From Paucidesulfovibrio sp036541255 (lineage in GTDB: Bacteria > Desulfobacterota > Desulfovibrionia > Desulfovibrionales > Desulfovibrionaceae), in contig JAZHDD010000063.1 of the NCBI GenBank assembly GCA_036541255.1, positions 68,220 to 132,219 of the forward strand: 64,000 bases of DNA, written 5' to 3'. The notes under the pieces are model-generated. The model had not been told where the DNA came from, ran no database searches, and saw nothing but the letters and a program-made list of their open reading frames with translations. The position numbers and the translations under genes were made by a program. Below, one piece after another: positions 16,222 to 23,964 of this stretch; position 1 is the stretch's first letter, and each line of letters begins with the position of its first letter.

Positions 16222-17631
16222 TCAAAGCATAAAAAACTCATGCATGTATGCAAATGCTTCAGGGTTTCTTTCCATTATGCTGTTATACAGTATGAATGAA
16301 TCGCATATACTTTTTCGTATTGCCTCGCATCGAGTTTCTTTTTTCTTGATGTCAAAGCATTCATTGTCAGCAGCGTGCACGTAACAGAGTGGGCAATAGC
16401 GTGCTGCCCAGCAATTGCGGCATGCTTTCGAAGAAATATGAGCATAATTCTCAATAATGTTGTGAATTAATCGAGCGCTTACTCCATCATATACAGAGCC
16501 GACAGGCATGCTGCCGTTGATCCTTTCACAGATGTGCAGGCGACCATCCACGTCAACATAAATACGACGGAGTGCTGGTAAACAGGCTCCGTTGAGAGGA
16601 ATGATTCCATTTCCAGTATCGAATATTTTTCTGCGATGAATTTTGAACATCTCTGTGTCGAACAACGACGATTCAACCGTCAATTTAGAGCGGTTTTCCT
16701 GAACATGCGCATGAAAATATTGTGTCCGCATTCGTTCTATTTCTTTGGTTTTGTTTGCCTCAATGGACGGACTGCACTCCACGGCGTCCGTGTCCTGCGT
16801 GTTGACGAAGGAAAGCGAGATTGCCAAGGAATCCTCAAATAAGTCCCTGTTGTTGAGTATGAGTTCTTCATAGGGGCGTAAATCGTAGGGAGGTGTTGCC
16901 ACCATGTGCACTCTGACGGATTTCTTGAACCACTCAGGGTGATCTGCAGCGGCCTTCCGAAGATTGTCCAAAATCAACGAGAAGGTTGGAGTGCCTGAGC
17001 GAAGTCTTCGGTTTCGATCGTGAGTTTCCTGTATGCCGTCGATGCTGACCAGGAGGTTCACCTTGTTGCAGGCAAGCCAATCAACGACTGCGCCGCGCAA
17101 CAAGGTGCCGTTGGTTGTCAGATTTACATCAATAGAGTCCACCTTCTTGAGGGCGTATTCGAGAATCTTTTCCATAAAAGCAGGGACCAGCAGCGGTTCA
17201 CCTCCAAAGAAACCGAGTGTGGGTTTTGGGGCCCGGGGAAGATAGTAATCAAGTGCGCGCCGGGCCACGTCAAGGCTCATGGTCCTGTCGCTATGCGTGC
17301 GGGTATACGTGTAATTTCCGCCATACGTGCAATAGGAACAACGCATGTTGCATTTCTCAGAAACACACAGGATCAATGATCCAAGATCGTGTTCAAGCTT
17401 GTTTTGTAGGGCGGCATAAGAAGGCAGGATGAATTGTTCTGCTTGTTGTACTGTAAAAATGCCGTCAGCAAGGACAGCAGAAATATCCTTCCTGGTGAGG
17501 ACGGATATTTCTCTCTGGACGAAATTGTCCCATATTTCTTGATCTACAGTAAAAAAGTCGTTTGTCCCTAAATCGTATACGTATCTCCTGTCATCGGTGC
17601 GGAAGGGGAAAACCAATGGGAACTGATCCAT
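16222..17631 (-). CDS. Radical SAM/SPASM peptide maturase
   Basis: 469 residues. An N-terminal region of about 85 residues (FRTDDRRYVYDLGTNDFFTVD) is followed by the radical SAM core with C94-NMR-C98-SY-C101, then LGFFGGEPLL and VNLLVSIDG. The C-terminal SPASM domain has ACLPALRRIYVDVDGRLHIC and CRNCWAARYCPLC with a later Cys, enough for two more [4Fe-4S] clusters. Such enzymes install thioether or C-C links in ribosomal peptides. The Cys-rich peptide gene 53 bp upstream is the likely substrate. A role as anaerobic sulfatase maturase is less likely because no sulfatase is nearby. Confidence 0.88.
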   Translation of the reverse strand: MDQFPLVFPFRTDDRRYVYDLGTNDFFTVDQEIWDNFVQREISVLTRKDISAVLADGIFTVQQAEQFILPSYAALQNKLEHDLGSLILCVSEKCNMRCSYCTYGGNYTYTRTHSDRTMSLDVARRALDYYLPRAPKPTLGFFGGEPLLVPAFMEKILEYALKKVDSIDVNLTTNGTLLRGAVVDWLACNKVNLLVSIDGIQETHDRNRRLRSGTPTFSLILDNLRKAAADHPEWFKKSVRVHMVATPPYDLRPYEELILNNRDLFEDSLAISLSFVNTQDTDAVECSPSIEANKTKEIERMRTQYFHAHVQENRSKLTVESSLFDTEMFKIHRRKIFDTGNGIIPLNGACLPALRRIYVDVDGRLHICERINGSMPVGSVYDGVSARLIHNIIENYAHISSKACRNCWAARYCPLCYVHAADNECFDIKKKETRCEAIRKSICDSFILYNSIMERNPEAFAYMHEFFML

Positions 17632-17657
17632 GTTGCACCAGATGCTCCCTGTTGCGT

Positions 17658-17674
17658 AACGGCGGGAAACCGTT
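17658..17674 (-). promoter_or_regulatory. Small hairpin between precursor and maturase
   Basis: AACGG (17658-17662) and CCGTT (17670-17674) can pair across 7 bases in the 53-bp gap. The stem is short. Hairpins here often lower maturase relative to precursor expression in RiPP operons; that role is inferred. Confidence 0.3.
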
Positions 17675-17684
17675 TGGCTTGTGC

Positions 17685-17903
17685 CTATTTCTCAGTCGTC
17701 AGCAAAGAAGCCGATGAGGCGGGAGTGCAGAGACAGCCGCAGGACGCATGGTGAATTTCGTCGAATCGGTCGGCAATTTTAAGGTTTGCCAGCTTGTCGG
17801 ACTTGCTGGGCGTGGGGAGGGTCGGAAAGGAGAGTTCGCTCATGCCCTGTGCGGTTTTGACCTGAATTTTGCGAATACCACCATGATTTGCGCTCTTAAC
17901 CAT
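17685..17903 (-). CDS. Putative RiPP precursor peptide with CGCLC core
   Basis: 72 residues from ATG 17903, with AGGAGG 8 bases upstream. The leader is Lys/Ser-rich (MVKSANHGGIRKIQVKT... LPTPSKSDKLANLKIADRFD). The C-terminus SCGCLCTPASSASLLTTEK has three Cys in five residues followed by small Ser/Ala/Thr residues. This is the layout of a sactipeptide or ranthipeptide substrate, where Cys sulfur is linked to backbone carbons. It precedes the SPASM gene in one transcription unit. I do not recognise the peptide family. No transporter or protease gene is adjacent. Confidence 0.78.
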   Translation of the reverse strand: MVKSANHGGIRKIQVKTAQGMSELSFPTLPTPSKSDKLANLKIADRFDEIHHASCGCLCTPASSASLLTTEK

Positions 17904-18491
17904 GTGTAGCCTCCTAGGTGTTTCATTGATTCTATATTGAAGCGTATGGAATTTTGTCAAGCATTCTTCGTCTGGTTGTATAAATATAACTCCCATGTGA
18001 GTGTTGACGGCCTTGATGGAGCTAACCAATAGAGCATGCATATTTGTTTTTCGGCAACGTTTCGGGTGGCACGGTGCCCTCAACCTGCCGTGAGTACTTG
18101 TTTTTTTGACAATCGGTTGTGGGAGTTTTGGGATAGAAGTGAATGATCACGTTGGGAAAAAGATTTGTTGTCCTATTGTCCGAACTCCGTTTTGGAGGTC
18201 CCTCCGGGTTTGCCGCGTGAAAGAAGTTGAGCCAAGTGGAATTCAGGGAGGGCACTATGGGGGATATCGATCCTTATGCGTGGATTCTTGGCATTGACTA
18301 TCCTCGGTGCTTGGACGGCGTGGGGCTTCAGACCGAGGCGTACCGTGTTGACATCCGACTGGCCAACGAGCCTTGGACATTGTCAGATTTTGTGTTTCCC
18401 CAGGACATCCATATTGCTGCGGAGAAACAGAGGTGGTCCGCGCAGCAAGGTGGACCTGGAAAAAAGACCCGAAGTCCAACGGCTCCCACGG
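17904..18491. other. Intergenic region upstream of the RiPP precursor
   Basis: It holds the precursor promoter (17931-17960). A plus-strand frame of 86 codons starting at ATG 18257, with GGGAGGG upstream, runs to 18517 (MGDIDPYAWILGIDYPRCLD...). It overlaps the end of the outer-membrane protein gene by 26 bp and matches nothing I know. It may be a small gene or chance. Confidence 0.4.
17931..17960 (-). promoter_or_regulatory. Strong promoter for RiPP precursor
   Basis: On the minus strand a consensus TTGACA (17955-17960) and TATAGA (17931-17936) are 18 bases apart. Transcription would begin about 20 bases before the precursor start codon. Confidence 0.7.
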
Positions 18492-19790
18492 CTAGAAGCT
18501 GTAACGCAGGGCCATGAAGACATTGGTGTCGTCCTGGTGTTGTCCGAAGGTGGTATGTTCTCGCTCACCCCAAAAGATATTGGCACCGATTTCCTGGGTG
18601 AGGTGGTCGGTATATTTGTAAGTGATCTTGGGCCGGAGGTACGCATCCAGGTCCGATGGGGAATAGTATCCTTCCAACGACAAGTCGAGATCCTGGTTCA
18701 TGAGCAGCCAGGTTAGCTGGAGCGTGGCCACATGCCGCCAATTGTCCCGCGCGTATTCGTCCTCCGTGTCCTTGCGGTAGTGGTCATAATCCAGAATCTG
18801 CTCTACATAATATTGCATGCTGCCCGTGAGGTTTTTCGCGATTTCCTGAGTGTATCCTGCGAGATAGCGCATTTCTGAATTGTTGATCAGGGGGTCGTTG
18901 CCGTCCGGGTCTTCCCAGGAATGGTAGTATCCGATTTCCAGGTTGCCGATGCCTGGCCCCAATGGCCCGCGTACGCTTCCGCCATACACGTCGAGGCCGG
19001 GGAACAGCCCTTTGCCGGACTCATCCTGCCCCCCCGGGCATTTCCATAATCCCCAATAACCGTAAAGGGCCACCTCGTAAGCGCCCACGGTCCGATAGGC
19101 GCGAACCGCCAGCTCGTCGTCCTCAAACCAGTTGTCGGGCTGGTCATATTCCAATTGTAATTCGTTGCCGGCCAGGGCTCGGGTATTGCCGTCCCAATAG
19201 GAGACATACTCGCCGGTGATGAAGCGGTCGGCGGCGAAGCGTGGCGTGTATACCATATCCAGATTCAGGAGTTCGAAGAAACCGCTCACCTTGACGCTGT
19301 CCGAGGGAGCCTTGAGATATTCCGCATCCCGACCGATGTAAAAGGACTGCCAGTCCTTGGGAAAGAGGTCGTTGATGAAGACCAGGTCGCCGGTACCCCA
19401 GGTCAAGATTTGACGTCCCACCTTCAGGTCGAGCTCATCCAGAGGCCGGGTGATCATCCAAGCTTCCCGCGTGTCGTAGATCACCTCTTCCTGTACGCCG
19501 TCATACCACACGTCGCCCTTGTATTTGAATCGCGCCCAATCCGTACTTGTGGAGAGTTCCCCCTGTACCCGGGTTTCAAGCACGGAGGCCTCCTCCTCAT
19601 GGGCGTTGTCTTGGGTGTGACACCCGACTCTGGTTTCCACGAACCCTTGGAATTGCAACGGGCTGAACTGGTCCCAAAAGGATTCGGCTCTGCACACACG
19701 GGCCCCGGGGCCGGCCCAAACGGCCAGGATCAGGCAGGCCGTCATGGCCCATCGGATCCCGGCCTGGAGGAAGCATGTGCCTCCGTTCAC
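18492..19790 (-). CDS. Outer-membrane beta-barrel protein of an MMPL/RND operon (DUF1302-like)
   Basis: 432 residues from GTG 19790, overlapping the LolA-like gene by 4 bp (GTGA). Signal peptide (MTACLILAVWAGPGARVCRA) then a barrel-like pattern of alternating aromatic strands, including WMITRPLDELDLKVGRQILT and GDLVFINDLFPKDW, ending in a C-terminal Phe (VFMALRYSF) as in outer-membrane proteins. DUF1302-type proteins occur with outer-membrane lipoprotein-sorting and MMPL proteins, as here. It probably forms the outer-membrane part of an export route of unknown substrate. Confidence 0.75.
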   Translation of the reverse strand: MNGGTCFLQAGIRWAMTACLILAVWAGPGARVCRAESFWDQFSPLQFQGFVETRVGCHTQDNAHEEEASVLETRVQGELSTSTDWARFKYKGDVWYDGVQEEVIYDTREAWMITRPLDELDLKVGRQILTWGTGDLVFINDLFPKDWQSFYIGRDAEYLKAPSDSVKVSGFFELLNLDMVYTPRFAADRFITGEYVSYWDGNTRALAGNELQLEYDQPDNWFEDDELAVRAYRTVGAYEVALYGYWGLWKCPGGQDESGKGLFPGLDVYGGSVRGPLGPGIGNLEIGYYHSWEDPDGNDPLINNSEMRYLAGYTQEIAKNLTGSMQYYVEQILDYDHYRKDTEDEYARDNWRHVATLQLTWLLMNQDLDLSLEGYYSPSDLDAYLRPKITYKYTDHLTQEIGANIFWGEREHTTFGQHQDDTNVFMALRYSF

Positions 19791-20611
19791 GGCATAACCT
19801 CCTTGGGTGCCATGCGCAGGTACCGCTCGGTGAAGATGTCTTCCTTCAAGCCAAGGTTGTACTGCGTGTTGCTGAGCACCATTTCGGTGGAGCTTTCATT
19901 TTCCAAATCTCTGGCCACGGACCGGATCACTGTGGGATAGGTCGTTGGCGTTCCGTTTTCCGTGGCCGATACGGACTCCACGGACAGCGTCTCGATGACT
20001 CTGTAGAGTCGGTCGTCAGATTTATGGTATTCGATCTTGGCCGGAAGGAAGGTTTGCTTGTCTATGGTCGCTATGTAATAGGCGAATTCCACGCCGTCAG
20101 AATCCACAGGCACGTTTTTGATCACGTAATGCTCATTTGTAGTTTCCAGAAGTTCGTGTGTGTCTTCTTCCGGACTGCGCCCGGAAATGTCTTCATACAA
20201 GAAGTCCGACCCCACGAAGCTGGTCCGCTTGTCGCTGGCTGCAATGCGTTTCACCAAATCGAGGCTCGGCAAGTACATCCAGCGGTCATCGTCTTGCCCC
20301 ACATGCTTGTGTACCATGAAGACCATTTTGCGAACGTCCGCGGGCTCGAGAAAATAGACGTAGTGCTTTTGGTCCAGGTCGTTGCCGTCCATGTTCATGC
20401 GCAGCATGTTGAATTGGCGCTCACGCATCCGCCCCTGTTTGTCGATGATGGTCAGGCTGACCGTTCCCCTGAAGTCCTGGCCTTGATAGAGGGCCATGTA
20501 ATTGGAGCGGTTCACGATTTCCTCTGTCGAAAGGTTGGCTTGGGCAAGGCCGGCTCCGGCGCAGCCCAGTATGCCGAGTACCGTTACAATGATTCTCAAT
20601 GCTTTTTTCAT
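19787..20611 (-). CDS. Outer-membrane lipoprotein-sorting (LolA-like) protein
   Basis: 274 residues from ATG 20611 (GGAGA upstream). Signal peptide (KALRIIVTVLGILGCAGAGLAQA), then the family's strands: FRGTVSLTIIDKQGRMRERQ, YVYFLEPADVRKMVFMVHKH, DRWMYLPSLDLVKRIAAS and FVGSDFLYEDISGR. These proteins have the LolA/LppX lipid-binding fold and serve as periplasmic shuttles next to MMPL exporters. It lies between the MMPL and outer-membrane genes, so it may ferry a hydrophobic molecule between them. Confidence 0.85.
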   Translation of the reverse strand: MKKALRIIVTVLGILGCAGAGLAQANLSTEEIVNRSNYMALYQGQDFRGTVSLTIIDKQGRMRERQFNMLRMNMDGNDLDQKHYVYFLEPADVRKMVFMVHKHVGQDDDRWMYLPSLDLVKRIAASDKRTSFVGSDFLYEDISGRSPEEDTHELLETTNEHYVIKNVPVDSDGVEFAYYIATIDKQTFLPAKIEYHKSDDRLYRVIETLSVESVSATENGTPTTYPTVIRSVARDLENESSTEMVLSNTQYNLGLKEDIFTERYLRMAPKEVMP

Positions 20612-20675
20612 GCTGTTTCTCCATGACCGTCCGGTGACGGTCCGTAGTGTGACCTCGCGTATGCGGCGAGTTGGG

Positions 20676-23099
20676 TTATGACTCAGATCGAATCGGAACA
20701 TCCGCGGTTTTTTTCTTCACGTTGTTGTGTGTTTCTTCGGATCGTGGTTCGTTCTTGAAGAACCACCGCCGTGCCACGGTCAGCAGGGCGGGCAGCACGA
20801 ACAAGGTGGCCACTCCGGAGATGGACAGGATGGCGAAGAGAAGGATGCCGGTTGTCTTGTAGGGAATCAGGGAAGCGATCAGCATGGGCAGGAAGCCCAA
20901 GGCGATGATGATGACGTTCCGGCTGATGGCCCTGGCCGGCTCTCCGAACATCATGGGGGCGGCAATCCTCCAGGAGCCTGTTTTCGTGCTCAATTGCCGA
21001 CTGCGCTCCAGGAAGTGGATGGCGAAGTCCACGGCTATGCCCAGGGAGATGGCTCCGAGCACGGTCACGGGCATGTCGAAATTGAGCCCCAGGAATCCAA
21101 GCGTCCCATAGATGAACAGAATGGTCAGGCTCAGCGGAACCATGCAGGCCAGCCCCCAGACCACAGAGCGGAAAAGCATCATCATCATGAGAGAGACGAT
21201 GACGAAGCTGCCAGCCAGGGATGAAAGCATGCCCCAGAACATCTTTTCCTGGAATATGTAGTTGACGTAATGCAGTCCGGCCCAACGGCTCACGAGCGGA
21301 ACAGGAGGAGGATTTCTTTCCATGTAGGTGGCGACCGCCTTCACTGCCGCCTCGGTGCGCGTGCTGTCGCCGCTGCTGAATTGCATGGAGATGTTGGTCG
21401 TATCGAATGCCGGAGTTACGGAATGCCAGACATCGTGGGGCTTGTGCCCTTGCTGGTATTGCATGACGCACTCTGCCACGGCCTGCGGAGAGTCCGGAAT
21501 TCGGTAGTTGAACGGATCGCCGTCAATGAGCTCCTGGTGCACTTTGCATACAATGTCGGCCAGGGAAATGCTTTTGCCAACGTACCCGCCGTCTTTGAGC
21601 CATGTTTGCATGCCGGCCATGTATTTGAGCACGTCCGGACGCTTGAAGGTTTCTTTCTCCTCGCTTTCGAGCACCAGCGAGGCCCAATACGCCCCGCCGA
21701 AGAGCTGGTTCAGCACCGTGTCAGCGTCGCGGATCGGATGTCCTACGGCGAACCGCTTGGCGTAGTTGTCATTGATGTTGATTTTGGTGATCCCGACCAC
21801 TGAGACGGCCGTGATAAGGGCGACCGTGAACAGGACGAGTTTGGCCCGCTTGCAGGCCAGTCTGCCCAACCGTTGTAAAAAGCGGGTAAGCAGGCTGTCG
21901 GACTCTATTTCGCGCAGGGACAGGCCGAAACCGCGTAACATCCGTTTGGGGATGAACATAATATAGGCCGGAACCAGCAAAATCGTTACTAACCAGGCCA
22001 ATAGGACGCCGATGCCCACAAAGGCACCGAAAACGCGGGCCGGGGGAATATCCGTGGAGACAAAGGAGAAGAAGCCGGCCGACGTGGTCAGAGAAGTATA
22101 GAGCATGGGCATGAACAGGTGGCTCATGGCCTCCTTGATGGTTTTCTTCCGTCCCTTTTCCGGGGTGTAGCCATCAAAGAATTCCGAGAGGACGTGGATG
22201 GAGTCGCATATGGATATGGTCATGAGGAAAATGGGCATCATGGAGCTCAGGATATGCACCGGAAAGCCAAGGGCGATCATGATCCCCAGCGTGCTTACGA
22301 CCACGATGGTGGCTATGAGCATGGGCAGCACCACCAGCACCCATTTGCGGAACATGGCGTAGAGCATGCCGAAGATGAGCAGCATGGTCAGCGGGGAAGC
22401 GAAGACCATCTCGCTGAACATTTCCACTCCGATGGCGCCTTCTGCCACAGGCAGTCCAGCGATGTGGTATTGCTCTGTCCCGCCAAATTCTTCAATTTTT
22501 TCCAGGAGAGCCGTATAGATGTCGTGGCTCAGCATTTTGTCGGTCAGCGGAAGATACAGGCAAAGGGCCTTGCCGTTTTCGGCAACCATCTGTCCCACGA
22601 GCAAAGGGTTGGACAAGGCCTTGTCGCGTATGGCGAGGGCCTCCATGTCCGTGGTCGGGGGCCTGGGCATGAGCCATTCGAAAGCGATGGTTCCTGGCCC
22701 GGCCTGTCGCATGTGGTCCACCATGGATGGAGCGACCATATCGACCTCGATGACTCCCGATGTTCGCCCGGGGTGTGTCGGATCTTCGAAACGCAATGTT
22801 TTGGCGAATTGGGTCAATTCATAGACGCGCGCCAGGGTTGCCGGGTTGAATACCCCGTTGGGATGATCTTCCCGGACCACTCCGACCACAATTGTGTCGC
22901 TCAGGTCAAACCGCTTCTTGGCTTCGTTGTGGAAAACTCGTACAGGCTCGTCATGCTCAAGGAGGTTCTCCGGATCCGTATCCATGACCATGCCGGGGAT
23001 AAAGGATCCGAGAAATACCGTGACCGCCAGAAGGGTGAGCAGAACTATCTTGTAGTGGTTGATGGACAGGCTGACGATTTTAGCTTTCAGCGAACGCAC
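20676..23099 (-). CDS. MMPL/RND-family exporter
   Basis: 807 residues from GTG 23099 with AGGAGA upstream. Two repeats each have one helix, a large periplasmic loop and five helices (first block LLIFGMLYAMFRKW... FLMTISICDSIHVLSEFF; second FVIVSLMMMMLFRSV... ISLGIAVDFAIHFLERSR). The acidic residues in helix 4 of each half (SICDSIH; GIAVDFAIH) are those used for proton coupling. Such proteins (HpnN, MmpL) move lipids or other hydrophobic compounds. It heads a three-gene operon, and a MarR-type palindrome lies 18 bp upstream of its start. Confidence 0.9.
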   Translation of the reverse strand: MRSLKAKIVSLSINHYKIVLLTLLAVTVFLGSFIPGMVMDTDPENLLEHDEPVRVFHNEAKKRFDLSDTIVVGVVREDHPNGVFNPATLARVYELTQFAKTLRFEDPTHPGRTSGVIEVDMVAPSMVDHMRQAGPGTIAFEWLMPRPPTTDMEALAIRDKALSNPLLVGQMVAENGKALCLYLPLTDKMLSHDIYTALLEKIEEFGGTEQYHIAGLPVAEGAIGVEMFSEMVFASPLTMLLIFGMLYAMFRKWVLVVLPMLIATIVVVSTLGIMIALGFPVHILSSMMPIFLMTISICDSIHVLSEFFDGYTPEKGRKKTIKEAMSHLFMPMLYTSLTTSAGFFSFVSTDIPPARVFGAFVGIGVLLAWLVTILLVPAYIMFIPKRMLRGFGLSLREIESDSLLTRFLQRLGRLACKRAKLVLFTVALITAVSVVGITKININDNYAKRFAVGHPIRDADTVLNQLFGGAYWASLVLESEEKETFKRPDVLKYMAGMQTWLKDGGYVGKSISLADIVCKVHQELIDGDPFNYRIPDSPQAVAECVMQYQQGHKPHDVWHSVTPAFDTTNISMQFSSGDSTRTEAAVKAVATYMERNPPPVPLVSRWAGLHYVNYIFQEKMFWGMLSSLAGSFVIVSLMMMMLFRSVVWGLACMVPLSLTILFIYGTLGFLGLNFDMPVTVLGAISLGIAVDFAIHFLERSRQLSTKTGSWRIAAPMMFGEPARAISRNVIIIALGFLPMLIASLIPYKTTGILLFAILSISGVATLFVLPALLTVARRWFFKNEPRSEETHNNVKKKTADVPIRSES

Positions 23100-23116
23100 T
23101 GTGTTCTCCTGTAATT

Positions 23117-23137
23117 ATGGTTAAGATGCTTAACTAT
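23117..23137. promoter_or_regulatory. MarR operator site 1 (exporter side)
   Basis: ATGGTTAAG-N3-CTTAACTAT, a 21-bp palindrome with one mismatch between arms, 18 bp upstream of the exporter start. Same motif as three other sites around marR. Confidence 0.7.
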
Positions 23138-23303
23138 CTGTGTAAAAAAACACGACTCCTTTCGGAAACGTCGTCTGCGGCTAGCACGAGACCTCTTGAT
23201 CCGTGTGCTTTCCGACCGAAAATGAAGAACATCGATTATGTCATTTCCAGCTTATCCTTACTTGTCAGGCCATTTCTTCAAAGAAGCAATTCTGTACCGG
23301 CGG

Positions 23304-23324
23304 AAGGTAAAGGAGCTTAACCAT
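23304..23324. promoter_or_regulatory. MarR operator site 2 (divergent region)
   Basis: AAGGTAAAG-N3-CTTAACCAT; the right arm is exact and the left arm matches 7 of 9 positions of the consensus. It lies between the exporter and marR, 62 bp from site 3. Confidence 0.55.
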
Positions 23325-23357
23325 GCTGTCAAGTCCTTTTTCAAAGCGTTTTTTGTC

Positions 23358-23386
23358 TTGACTGTATGGTTAAGTGCCTTTACTAA
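23358..23386 (+). promoter_or_regulatory. marR promoter with embedded operator site 3
   Basis: TTGACT (23358-23363) and TACTAA (23381-23386) are 17 bases apart. The 21-bp site ATGGTTAAG-N3-CTTTACTAA (23366-23386) fills the spacer and -10 box, so a bound repressor would block RNA polymerase. Confidence 0.72.
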
Positions 23387-23392
23387 TCAGAC

Positions 23393-23869
23393 ATGGACAC
23401 TGACCGTCGAGCCGTAAATCATATTCTTGGTCGTTTACAGCGTATCATCAGCGCTCATGCGAGAATTGATGAACTCCCCGTTCCCCTGAAGGGGGGGGGA
23501 GCCCTTTCTTCCAAAGAGGTGCATTGTCTTCAGGCTATCGGCCAGAATCAAGGGTCAAACGTCAAGACCATTGGTGATCTTCTCGGGGTGACCAAAAGTG
23601 CGGCTTCGCAAATGAGCGGAAAATTAGCCGACAAGGGATTCATCGTTAAACAGGCTGCGCCTGATAATGATAAGGAAATTTTGGTTTTTCTTACGGAGCA
23701 AGGTTGGGGGGCCTTTCAGGCCCATCAGAATTTTCATGAGCGGCACATGCAAACGTTGATGGACCGTCTAGCCTCTTTTACTCCGGAACAACTCCGTATA
23801 ATTGACCTTTTTCTCGAAGCTGCCGAAGGCATCATGCGTGAACGCATGAGCGAGTTGTTCGGCGAGTAA
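23393..23869 (+). CDS. MarR-family transcriptional regulator
   Basis: 158 residues. The winged-HTH core reads LSSKEVHCLQAIGQNQGSNV, IGDLLGVTKSAASQMSGKLA and DKGFIVKQAAPDNDKEILVF, as in MarR proteins, flanked by dimerisation helices. MarR proteins usually repress divergent efflux genes and release DNA on ligand binding. The start ATG 23393 lies at the predicted transcription start and has no Shine-Dalgarno, so the mRNA may be leaderless. Four related palindromes nearby suggest it controls itself, the exporter and the activase. Confidence 0.9.
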   Translation: MDTDRRAVNHILGRLQRIISAHARIDELPVPLKGGGALSSKEVHCLQAIGQNQGSNVKTIGDLLGVTKSAASQMSGKLADKGFIVKQAAPDNDKEILVFLTEQGWGAFQAHQNFHERHMQTLMDRLASFTPEQLRIIDLFLEAAEGIMRERMSELFGE

Positions 23870-23883
23870 TTTTTTTTCTTTGC

Positions 23884-23904
23884 ATGGTTAAGCTTCTTTA
23901 CCAT
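23884..23904. promoter_or_regulatory. MarR operator site 4 (activase side)
   Basis: ATGGTTAAG-N3-CTTTACCAT, a 21-bp palindrome with one mismatch between arms, in the 95-bp gap between marR and the activase start at 23965. Confidence 0.7.
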
Positions 23905-23964
23905 GTTGGGTTTTCAATCAGTCCAGACCGCGTGGGTGACGCGGAACGCATCAAGGAGATCGGT

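Noticed and set aside
18257..18517. 86-codon plus-strand frame as a certain gene
   Set aside because: It has a fair ribosome-binding site but overlaps the convergent gene and has no recognisable content; mentioned only in the intergenic note.
23884..23964. Longer activase start at 23884
   Set aside because: Those first codons coincide with operator site 4, and ATG 23965 with AAGGAG begins exactly at the ATPase fold.
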